Shown here one piece after another: positions 22,106 to 31,984 of a DNA stretch of 64,000 nucleotides (positions are counted from its first letter, which is position 1; every line of letters starts with the position of its first letter). The stretch comes from Lepeophtheirus salmonis (Eukaryota > Arthropoda > Copepoda > Siphonostomatoida > Caligidae). Location: the NCBI RefSeq assembly GCF_016086655.4, contig NC_052132.2:15006805-15070804 (forward strand), given 5' to 3'. The notes below the pieces were generated by a model, which saw only the letters and a list, made by a program, of their open reading frames with translations, did not search any database and was not told the origin of the DNA. The translations under genes and the position numbers were made by a program.

Positions 22106-24250
22106 TAATTAGCAAGACGTACACATCAAATATATTCTTTTTCAACATTAATATGTACAATTTATGCCAAGTTTTAAATAATTCCGCGTAAAATTTTTGG
22201 CTCAGTGACAATTTAAAGATTTTTGAAAAATGTGCCAATTTTCTATTAACATCCTGAAGACAAACAAAAAGTGAGTTTTACATGCTTTGTCTAATTGCCT
22301 CAATCAACCCATGGGTCATGGGGTGTATTTTAAACTATTAGAAGTGGCCTAAATTCTATATGATTTAGTGGCGGTGGTTTTTAAACCTCCATGGTGTCTC
22401 TGCCGTATTCTTAAACTACCCCTGGCCTCGGTGTTCATTTTGAAGTATCCTAAAAAGGGATTTTATGCTTTGAGAAGTGGCAATGGGGCTTTCTAACCCT
22501 CTTGGTATCTTTGTCGTAGCATAATCCACCTATTGTAATTTTCCACTGGCAATTTTCCGTCTATATATTATACTTATTATTTTCTTGTTTGTAAATTGTT
22601 GTTTCTTTATTTTTGACACCATAAGAAATTACAAAGAAGCCAATTTAGATCATGAAAGCCCAATCTCAAGTTGTTCCTTCATTTTTGGATTTATAATTAG
22701 AGTATTGAATGAAAATTATAAATTATATAATATATTTTTCCCCATACGTGTATACATGTATAATTAAAATTTAATGGTATAATTGAAAACTTAAATAGAG
22801 CTTACTTTATAGTAATTGATTGCTAAGCCTCTTATTCCTGAAGTCATTTCTTATTGAGGAGTTAAGATAGTAATAATGCGCTTAAGATCGATCATTTGAT
22901 ATTAAATGTACTATAAAGTTATTCTTATGTTATACAATATACAGTTTTTCCCAAAAAATAGGTTAGTCTTTTTCTGTAGTTTTTAAATATTACTAAATTA
23001 CCAATGTCTTACAAGATAGGAACGATATCTGCCGACCTCATTTTATGGAAAAAAATAAATTAGATTAAAGTCCTATATATAGACGATAAGAAATATCTCC
23101 TACCTACAAAACTGTTGATACCTCAAATTCATTTTCAATGCCAAATTTTTTTATTTAGTGAAACAAGGAAATTTAATGAAATAGTTCCCAAACCTGCTTT
23201 AAAAAATGTATTTATATACTTCTTGAATAAAAGTTTTCTTAATATGTATAAAGGTATTACAAGAAACAAAAAGGGATTTAAAAATTTATGCAAATTTCCA
23301 CTAAATTTAACTTTTTACGACACAAAGAGAATATAAAAAGAGAAGAAGAATAAACTTAAAATTAAACTCCAACTAAATTTGGAATATTTCCTTCATATAT
23401 TTAATCTAAAAAGTAGGTGTATGTTCGATATTCTTTGAAGGGTAAAAAAGAATCTCGATTTCTCGAACTTGGCACGGACTTTTCAAACCACCCTAATATA
23501 AATTTATTTATTCGCGACTACCTTTGTGGAAGCAACAATATATTATTTTATGTAATCAACATGGAAAATAAAATAAGAGTAACTTACTTCTATAAAGATA
23601 CTTTTCATCAAGACTTTTTAAGGGGGTATTTCGGTGGTAAAACGCATTCAGAGCTCAGTAAAATCCGTTTCTTTGTCAAGTTTTATCTGTGTACAGAATC
23701 CAAGGTGAATTTGATTTACTTGTTAAGTCGTAAGGAGTGAATAGACACACAGAGAAACACTTTATTTATACAAAGGTAAATATTTAGGTACAAGAAAATT
23801 GCCCGAGGCGGAACATATATAATTTTATCCGAAGAAGGCTTACGAAAAAAACAAATAATTGAGACATAGGTATATTCAACTTAATATTTTTTCTTTTACA
23901 CCTTTTTTAAAATCCAAAGTATGCCTGTGTGAGTTTGTGAATTAAAATAAGATTGAGATTATTTTTGTCAAATGTTAAGGATAAATATGAATTTTTACCA
24001 TCTTTCTACATTTTCAATCAATCACAATTCAAAAGAGGAAAAAAAAATATGCAATTAGAATCTACAAATACAGCTTTTTAATGATAAACGTAAAAATGAA
24101 TGAGATCCTACAAGCGTATAATTCAACTCTTATAAAAGAAGAAACAAATGGAAGTACTATATATATATATAAATAAATGGAAGTACTTTATATATATATA
24201 CATTTTTAAAAGGAATATTATTTTAGATGAGGTTCAGAATTGAACCTTGA
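22106..24250. other. AT-rich stretch with one long unrecognised frame
   Basis: The plus-strand frame 23417-23740 (107 codons, starting MYVRYSLKGKKESRFLELGT) is among the longer open runs here but has no family signature, and a neighbouring 73-codon frame (23115-23336) is similar in character. Both could be chance or relics. At about 24149-24202 the segment AAATGGAAGTACT followed by a (TA)n run occurs twice in tandem, about 31 bp apart. Confidence 0.3.
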
Positions 24251-24905
24251 GTTTTACAGATGAATCCTAACAAAAACTCATTTATGTATCTGTCTCCTGC
24301 ATCAATCAAGGTCTGAATCCGGTCCCAGAAGGAGAAGCAGGTGTTAACAAAGTGGTTTTTCTTGCCATATTGGTCTTCTCGAATGAGAATAAATTAGATT
24401 GTTTAATGGTATGGGATATTTGATTTGTTTTAGATGCAATGCAACCCAGACAAAATAATCGATCGGATAAAGGTCCAGAGTTCTGGGGCCATTTTTTCAT
24501 CCCCATGAAGTCATAGCAGTGCTCTTTCAGCTACTTAAGCAACTGATATTTAGGATCAGGTCTCCAACAGAGGCTTACCAATCTTTTGCAAGGAATGGTT
24601 GGGACGCCAGTCACATTTGAGACCTCCCAATTTGATATCTCCATGTTGTTGTGGACAAAAATACTTGTCAAGGCGCAACACAGTTCCTCCTCTGTCAATT
24701 CAATCTTCTTTATATCTCAAGTATCTGTCCCCATGATGCCATAAACTTCAAAAAAAAAATTGATGCAACAACTTTTTTGGTTGTCTCAAAAAGAGACACC
24801 ATCACACAGCTGCATCATGACAAAATCCCCGGTGCACAAAAGTGCCGATTTGATCTTAATGCCCTCTATCACGACTAGCTTCTCAATCCACTCTCTGCAT
24901 TGATT
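24251..24905 (-). pseudogene. Tc1/mariner-like transposase relic
   Basis: Minus-strand reading includes DPKYQLLK, then MGMKKWPQNSGPLSDRLFCL, the counterpart of 'WPPNSPDLNPLDYFVWG' where the third catalytic Asp lies, and, in another frame, NHFVNTCFSFWDRIQTLIDA, a clear mariner C-terminus. Further upstream (24890-24660) are less recognisable segments such as IEGIKIKSALLCTGDFV. Frames change at least twice. No TIRs identified. The plus-strand frame at 24651-24878 is a shadow. Confidence 0.5.
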
Positions 24906-25875
24906 GTCAAAAAGGAAAGAAAAAGTTTGAAAAATAAATGGTGGTTAGTATTTATCTTGTTACTAACTGTTAATTATTATTTTGATAATAGTTAAAAATT
25001 ACTATATAAATTGAATAGATAATCTTATCAATGACTGAGCATAAAATGTAACTAATTCGAAACAAAGGCCTAAAATTGATATAATTTAAAAAACAAATCC
25101 TACTTAATTGCTTTTTTGTGTTCATAATACGTAAAATTAGCTGCTTACAATAATACAAGAGTCATCTGATGAAAATTAATGAAAACAGCTGAAAGGAAAA
25201 TACAATATATTACATGTATAAAAAATAACATATGTGGATTCTTTTTAGAGGCAAATTCTTATAGAGTAGATTTATTTTTTCATTAAAAGTAAGGATTTTT
25301 GTGATAGTGCTTTATGTTCGTATGTAATTACATTATTATGTATAGTTTATGTCCTCTTATTAATATTGCATTATGTTGTGAGAGGTTTGCACAATATGTA
25401 AAATATCTAATAATGTGCCTACATGCATAATTTGAGCAGTTCTTTTATGTTTATAAATGCATCACACAGTACTATAAATGTATGTAATTATATCAAATGT
25501 TCATTTTCTAAACTTCCAATCAAGCGTAATGATGTATATTTTTACTCTTCGTATTGTTAATTAAAAAAGCCTTAGCAATAGTAAACAAATGGATAGTGAG
25601 TGTTATTGTATGGGGTTCGTAAGAAAAACGTAAATTATTAATAAACTGTAGTTTTTTTATTATTCTAAGGAAGTTTGGCGATTATTTTTTAGAGTGGGTT
25701 TTTCATGAATATAAAAACAAAAATTATAGATTTCGATAATTCTTCATCATGAATGAGTAATAAGTATAAAAGCAGTAGATTCCTGACATCATTAAAAAAG
25801 AAAATATTGTTGAAAAGATGTATGGTACTAAATAAGCCTTGTTTTGAAAATGAATAATATTAGAAAAAACCTCTC
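24906..25875. other. No supported gene
   Basis: Very AT-rich, with no open frame above 65 codons that looks like protein. Confidence 0.4.
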
Positions 25876-26155
25876 AATGTAGCAGGAAGTGGAGGAGACA
25901 ATTGAAAGATGGATTCTGAGTTTCCTGGCCAGTCTAGAGAAAGGATGAAGGAAAACTAAAAAAAATTCATGTATTACCTCTCCAACCAGTTATAAATGGC
26001 TGAAAGAATCATTAAGAGTCATATGAAGGACAACTTGGTATTCTTCCCATACAAGAGGACCCCCCCACCACCTTCTGATATAATATTTTAAGGCCAAAAG
26101 GCTTAAGGATTCATGGAAATCAAGAATTGGTCAACAATCTAATTGTAAGTATTTT
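25876..26155 (+). pseudogene. Mariner-like relic, second HTH and linker
   Basis: The plus strand reads MAERIIKSHMKDNLVFFPYK followed by RTPPPP, and later IKNWSTI. This resembles the second helix-turn-helix and linker of a Tc1/mariner family ('MA......STI.RAIK.DLG.FPYKR.P...L......KR...KKILNW'). Several stops are present. The catalytic core is absent, and the TIR-bounded element at 26247 begins 90 bp further on. Confidence 0.4.
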
Positions 26156-26244
26156 TCAAAAGCTACTTCTTGAGTACACGTTTTCTTTACGAACCCTGCA
26201 CTATGAACAGAATATGCAAATAAGATGCTAACAACTAAATGTAG

Positions 26245-26964
26245 TACCGGGTGACACATTAAAATCGGAACAATTTGGATTTTAAACTTCTACAAGATAT
26301 AATTTCTTAAATAACATTACCATTACAAGAAACTTAACACTATTGATAGATGTGTGTATGAGCTCTCTAAATCATTAATATAGGCCCCTCAGCAACAATG
26401 ATGGCTTCCAGGGGGCGGTGGAAGGTATATTACACGCTGCAAATGTAGACCTCTATCATGTACTAGCTAAAGGTGTTTGGATGACGGACACTGCAGGCCT
26501 TCCCCTCGGCACGAACCCAAAAGTTGAGGTCGAGGGTTGGGCATCAGGGCTGTACAAGATTAATCAAACCTCAAAATAGTTTTGCTACAGAGGATTCCAA
26601 TGTAGCCTCTACATCCTCAAAAGGCTCTTTCCACCTAATCTTTTTATAGCCATGTGGACAGTCTAGAGTGAGCCCCCAACATCTATTGTATGGACCTTCA
26701 TGGACTTGAGGGTCCAGTTTGGCATTTTTTCACAAAACCCTTCTTCTTCTCTTATGTTTCAGACTTGCTATCGGCGTAAACAGTGGCCCAACTGCTTGGA
26801 GTGACAAAATAGAAATTCGCCGATTTCGTTGAAGTGTCATTTTTTGTTGTTGTTATAACTAATGATTTCTGCTTAATTGATCGAAATATGAATCTATTTC
26901 CATGACACAGCCTTAATTAATTATTGAATTAGTAAGTGTTTGGATTTCAATAGACCACTCTGTA
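26245..26964 (-). mobile_element. TIR-bounded, internally deleted mariner (family M1, copy 1)
   Basis: The left end CCGGGTGACACATTAAAATC (from 26247) and the right end, read on the other strand as CAGAGTGGTCTATTGAAATC, are inverted repeats of about 30 bp, flanked by TA at 26245-26246 and 26963-26964. Minus-strand coding relics: at the right, part of the N-terminal helix-turn-helix region (HKRRRRVL, stop, KNAKLDPQVHEG); at the left, the C-terminus (EGKACSVRHPNT and YTFHRPLEAIIVAEG). The element is 716 bp, against about 1.2-1.3 kb for an intact mariner, so most of the catalytic core is deleted. Copies 2 and 3 are at 38023-38488 and 51135-51623. Confidence 0.75.
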
Positions 26965-27970
26965 TATATGTAGTATATATTAAAATGCCTCAGAACGGAA
27001 ATTAAAAAAAGAAATAATTATTTTTATAATAATCAAATACAAAGAATAACCACAGGCGGCTTTCTATTAAGCCAATAAGTCATCACCCTTTACACAAAAT
27101 ACCATTACATGGGAATAAATATGGAACTAACAACTGTGAGACTTTTGCCTATTGTTTGAAGATTAATATATGATTGACTACTCAAGTCATAGAGTTATAT
27201 CTAGAGACATGGAACAATCTAGCAGAATATTGATTCCCACATGAGGGAATGTATAAGAAGTGATTGGTTAAAAAAACATAAAAAAAAGAATCGTTGTCAT
27301 GTTTACTCAATTCTTTAAAGAGGGGAGATAATACAAACAAGCTGAGCTTTAAAAATTTTAAAATTTCCCTAGTATAGAACTTCCTACTAAATGCAACCAA
27401 TTTTATTGGTCTAAAAAACAACCCGAGATTTTTTTTCCTAAATTCAACATTATTTTAAGAGTAAAAAAGTTTTATTATATTTCTATTGTGTTTGGGTCGG
27501 AAAAAATAAATTTATTTGTTACCCGAATTTAGTATGTTTTATATAAATTAAAAATACCATAACCCCTGTGTTTCCCCGTTTGTTAACACGTATATTTAAT
27601 ATTGTAGAAGCTTATATTGATGATATTATAATTATGTTGAAATATAGTTGTACTGTTGTACAAAAAAAAAAGGCCTTAACCAATATATAGGGATCTATAG
27701 ACAAAAATAAATCAAAGTTAATCATATAGGCACTTTTTTACGTCCACCACGACATGCCATAACTCAATAAGATTTAAAAATAATTATTTCCGAAAACATA
27801 ATGAAATACGAAAAGTTCAAGCTAAAAACGAAGTATATATCACAAGAAATGATGCCGGAGAGTCATTTGAATACATTCTCTTTGTGTTAAAAGTTTGATA
27901 TTCTGTTAGGTTTTGGCAAAATAGAAGGCCCTTAACGGTTATTCTTGTACATCAAACAGTGACTATATCG
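26965..27970. other. No supported gene
   Basis: AT-rich. The 79-codon minus-strand frame at 27182-27421 has no recognisable features. Confidence 0.35.
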
Positions 27971-27974
27971 TATA

Positions 27975-28835
27975 CTTTTCGTGGAAAAATCTTCGAGCAA
28001 CAAAAAGTCGAATAGACAAAATCTCGATCAGACAAATCGTCGACCGACAGAAATTCTACCGTAGAATATAAAATAAGGGGCTCCTCCATATGGTGTCGCG
28101 ATATTTGTATCCACCTCAGACATTTTCTGCCTGAAACATACCCCACTACCACCATTCCTGTACGAAATACAAGTAAGGGTCCCTACAATCCCCCTGTACA
28201 ACTCGAATGTTAGGGCTAATTTCAGGTTTCATCTTGTTTTGGGCCCCCCATACCCCCCCCCTAAAAGCAGTCCCAACTTCCTGGATATAAATGGAGTTGT
28301 TGGGAGTTGCCTTTGATGGTAACTTATCTGACGGTGGTGGGGCTCATCCCTTTTTGGGACCTAGGAAGACATGAAAGCATTTCAACTTTCATGGTATCAA
28401 TATGTGGGGGGCATTACTTTTGTTTATATAGGGGGGATGGCTTAACCTGGGAAATGTCTATAGTGTAAACGTTTCAAAATTTCTTGGTTCTTCTAACAAC
28501 CCAATATTTACCTCAGAATAGGTGTTTTGTACAATGAAACTCTAATTAGATTTTAAGCAACCCCTGCAACCTCAAAAAGTGTAAGGCACTTCTCCAAAAA
28601 CATACAAACTAACCCTGGGTCCACGTGTTGTGGTGAACTACAGTTGGAGTAACCAAATAGATTAAAAACACTGCCATAAGGGACTTGTGGTACCCGAAAT
28701 ATCCACAAAATTTCAAAATATAAATTGGGTTTCGTGATGGTTCCTTACTATTAGTCACTGTTAGATGAAAATTTGTTGAATCTGTAACGTCAGTAAGAAT
28801 TTTGTCTGCAAATCAACGAAGCAATTATGGGAAGA
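27975..28835. repeat. Possible second foldback-like remnant with GC-richer interior
   Basis: At about 27990-28062 there are consecutive degenerate units containing GTCGA and AGACAAA: AAAAAGTCGAATAGACAAAA, TCTCGATCAGACAAATC, GTCGACCGACAGAAATTC. Near 28796-28822 one unit appears in opposite orientation (GAATTTTGTCTGCAAATC then AACGAAG). Between them lies sequence noticeably richer in G and C, with C-runs near 28240-28262. The arrangement echoes the foldback element at 14807-15683, but the right arm is a single poor unit and no TSD was found. Tentative. Confidence 0.3.
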
Positions 28836-28918
28836 GAGTAACGAAGATGCAATCATCAAGCATTTAAAAAGTTCCGAATATGCAAATTGGAATCATTTAG
28901 ACAAAATTATTAAAGAAA

Positions 28919-28948
28919 TAATCCATTTTGATTCGTCAAAATGGATTA
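28919..28948. repeat. Perfect 13 bp hairpin with TTCG loop
   Basis: TAATCCATTTTGA and TCAAAATGGATTA are exact reverse complements separated by TTCG. As RNA this would be a 13 bp stem capped by a UUCG tetraloop. There is no T-run directly after it and no nearby gene, so its role is unknown. Confidence 0.7.
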
Positions 28949-29958
28949 GATCCATATACAATAACTTGGAGTTTTGGATACAACCATCCGTCATCGTATG
29001 GCCCAATTGTGATTCTAATCGTTTATCATAGGCTGACGCCTATTTTCTCTCATATTACGAGAGATACACATCTTGAGATATCCCAATAGCTTTTGAATCA
29101 AACAAAACGAAATTAGTCAATTGTTACAATCTTCTTAATCAAATATTCAAATAACTATGCCCACAAGGCTGACATCTCGGAAAAATGGCTTAAAATCTCC
29201 CTGTATCGAATTGATTGAGTATGTCGAAGCTTCTAGTGCCGTTTTGACAAGTGTATTATTGCCGAAGGTGAATATTTTGGTTAATTAATTATCCATTAAA
29301 TATATTAAGGCATATATTCAATATCAAAAGTGATTTAGTTACTATTGTCATCTTTATAAAAAAACCTCACGTGATTACTTTTTGTTAGGCTGACAATTGA
29401 GCAATTTGATTCCTGCATCCGTATACAATCTTTGGATTTTATGTATATTATGTCTACACTGATTTCATGAGTAAAGATGATCTAATAATGAACAATAAAA
29501 ATTATCTTTTCTTCATTATGAAACTGTAGGATATTTCCTAAATACACATAGCATGAATTTCTTTTCGTCAGCAAATAAAGTCTACCAATTGTAATTATTA
29601 TGTGTATAAGTTACAATCTATAGCATTATTAAGCGTAATATATACATCATTTCTTTTCTCTCATATCTATCCATCTATATACATTACTAGAATAAACCTC
29701 ATCAAGAAGAATGCATTTTGTTTCTAGATATCTACTGTGTACAAAAAATCAAGTAATGCCTTAAAAGATAAATATTCCCTTCTTACAATTTATGTACGCA
29801 CATTTTACATACATATATGTTGCTGTAAGCTATCAGTGCCTCAAATATATATATTTTTTCAAACGCAATTTCCTCTCCCACCAGTTATCCATTTAACAAA
29901 AAAAAAAAACAGATTCTAAAAGCTTGATTGATTCTGATTTATTCTATTTAATAAAATT
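28949..29958. other. No supported gene
   Basis: AT-rich, with scattered short frames only (for example 29737-29919). Confidence 0.4.
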
Positions 29959-29959
29959 A

Positions 29960-30245
29960 CTCCCACTCACATTTACAGCCACTTTACGATACCGAAAGCC
30001 CAAGCAAGTCTTCATCATGATGTTCCTTTGCAAATCCTGGAATTTCTTTTTGATCCGACTGATAAATTAATTTTTGATTTTGTAGGGTGTTTAGTGGTTG
30101 TGTCGTTTAATCACATCTCACAGAAAAAAAAATCCCTTGGGTTCAGATCCGGCGAGTTTGGAAACTAAAAGTTTATGTAAGAAAAAGTTGTCAAAAGTGT
30201 CTAGGTGCCATTTGAGGCTTTTTTTTAAGGTCTTCATTGACAATA
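29960..30245 (-). pseudogene. Tc1/mariner-like transposase C-terminal fragment
   Basis: Minus-strand reading starts PNSPDLNPRDFFF, the near-intact 'PNSPDLNPLDFF' block with the third catalytic Asp, then KRHNH and, after stops, KKKFQDLQRNIMMKTCLGFR and VAVNVSG, corresponding to the C-terminal tail. The two earlier catalytic regions are not found upstream. Truncated and decayed. Confidence 0.6.
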
Positions 30246-30480
30246 CATAACATAAAAAAATATATCATAATAAATTGGGAAATTATATTTAGTAAAAATA
30301 TAAATAAACACTGTAGTTTAAAATTAGTTCAAAAAGACAAAAGACTTCTTTAGTTACAAAAGTACACTAAAAAGCTAAACAGTAAATAAACATTAAAAAA
30401 AATGAGAATTAAAAAAAATGCGAACAACAAAGAAAAACTTAAAATAACCAAAAAAGTCAAAAATCTAAAACTAAGGATAT

Positions 30481-30552
30481 GGAAACGGCATAGCTCATGG
30501 GCAACGCGCTTTGGAGAACTAAATGTGTGTAGGCTCGCACCCTAGTGATTCC
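30481..30552 (+). ncRNA. tRNA-like sequence, SINE head or tRNA pseudogene
   Basis: A 72-base stretch folds partly like a tRNA. GGAAACG and the terminal TGATTCC pair at five positions plus a G-T (one mismatch) as an acceptor stem. AGCTC and GCGCT can form a D-stem around a GG-bearing loop, and TAGG/CCTA flank a CTCGCAC T-loop. TAGCTCATGGG fits a polymerase III A box and GGCTCGCACCC a B box. The anticodon stem does not pair, so a working tRNA is unlikely. AT-rich sequence with A-runs follows. A tRNA-derived SINE or a dead tRNA gene fits best. Confidence 0.45.
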
Positions 30553-30935
30553 TAAAAAATAAATATAGTTTATGTATATGGACTTCACACAAGACTCCTA
30601 GCCTTGTTTGTAGTAGGTGTAATAATATAATGTTTACTTATACTTAATCAGTCCAACTCCATCTAACCAATTAAAGGAACATTAAAAAAAAACCGGAATT
30701 TTACGATTTGCCTATTTTTATTTCTATTAAATATCTGGATAATGTGATTCAAAATTTTTATGTATTTAATTCAGTCTTCCTGAAAATACCGTATAATATA
30801 CAGTGCTAAATCGAACGATAAATTATATTCCTTAATTATATTCAAAAGCCATGTATCGTGACGCAGCCGCGATCAGTATGCCTCTTAACTCCCTGCTATG
30901 TGTTGGTTCCTTCAATATCAACTTTTTATCAATAT
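30553..30935. other. No supported gene
   Basis: AT-rich, and possibly the 3' body of the SINE, but I see no second copy in the window. Confidence 0.35.
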
Positions 30936-30940
30936 TAGAC

Positions 30941-31370
30941 TTAATTGTAACTTGTTTTTTTATAAGTGATCAGAAGGGAGCCGAGTTCGTTCGATGCTTC
31001 AAAATCCTTTCTAATCTTGCGTAGGAACGTCTCATGGAGTCCCAGAGTTAGAAAAACTGTTAACTTGTCCCTTCTAGCGAAATTCCATGGACATACATTT
31101 TCAAAATATTTAGGCAATGAATTTGTCAATTGATTCTTTTTTACCAACTGGTGCACTTTGGAACAAGCTATCCTAAAACAACAAAAATCAGCTTCAAGCG
31201 GCGACTGAAGGCTGCACATTCTTTTCAGACAGTCTACTGGGTATTCCCTCCCAGTATCATTGACATCATGTTTCAGTGACAGAAGGTAGAGATCCTTGAC
31301 TTCCTGTGATCTTTTTCTTAGTCCCCACAGCCTGTTTTACGTCTTGGTAACCCGCTACCTTTAGAAGTTG
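30941..31370 (-). other. Unrecognised decayed coding sequence
   Basis: A 92-codon minus-strand frame (30941-31219) starts MCSLQSPLEADFCCFRIACS and continues with charged, protein-like sequence (KIRKDFEASNELGSLL). Upstream minus-strand sequence to about 31370 contains further protein-like pieces (KVAGYQDVKQAVGTKKKITG). It has the look of a decayed transposable-element or host gene fragment. I cannot name the family. Confidence 0.3.
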
Positions 31371-31619
31371 TCACGACTAATAATATAAGAATCTGTGAAC
31401 TAGTTGAATACTAGATGGCCCATCAGATTTGTTATAGTTTTTTAATATAATTTCATTGAAATAGATTTCTATAGCAAATAGGTAGAGCTAAAGATTTTAT
31501 TTTATTAATTTTTCATCACACACTCCTTGAGAACCTTTAGACATTTAGCCTTTATTCGCCCTAAGGTGGTGTGTAAATGCCTTTAGTAGTTTCTAAAAGC
31601 TATACATACATTGCAGATA

Positions 31620-31965
31620 GTCTGCCTGCTCATGCTCTCTCAGTGCTCATTGACAGAGCATTCAGAGTGGTGATATTAAAGTGCTGGATGGTGAAGTTCC
31701 TAGACTCTGTGTGCAGACAGAACATAAAGTCAAGCAGGTTTAAATCAGGGTAGTAGGGGGCTAGAATGAACGGCCCGTGATCTTTAGAACTCGTCTCATT
31801 TGACTCCTTAGTTAAATGTGATAATAAAACAAACATTAATCATTTATACTATGTCTTAATATATATGGTACATTGATTAATCAGCCTATTTGTCTAACTT
31901 GAAAAATAAGAAAATGAAAAACAAGTTTTACAAGGAAATTAACAATGAATGATGTCAATCCAGTT
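31620..31965 (-). pseudogene. Mariner-like transposase fragment with third catalytic Asp
   Basis: The minus-strand frame contains FILAPYYPDLNLLDFMFCL, the counterpart of 'APYSPDLNPLDF.FW', and then ITTLNALSMSTERA of the tail. Plus-strand sequence at 31764-31850 and 31908-31963 is related to 34509-34575 and 34675-34735 (for example AATAAAACAAACATTAAT in both), so the same mariner family lies on both sides of the BEL/Pao fragment. Confidence 0.5.
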
Positions 31966-31984
31966 CTCCTTAGATAAATTATTT

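Noticed and set aside
23417..23740. 107-codon plus-strand frame as a host gene
   Set aside because: Length alone is not enough; no motif, no splice context and no recognised homologue.
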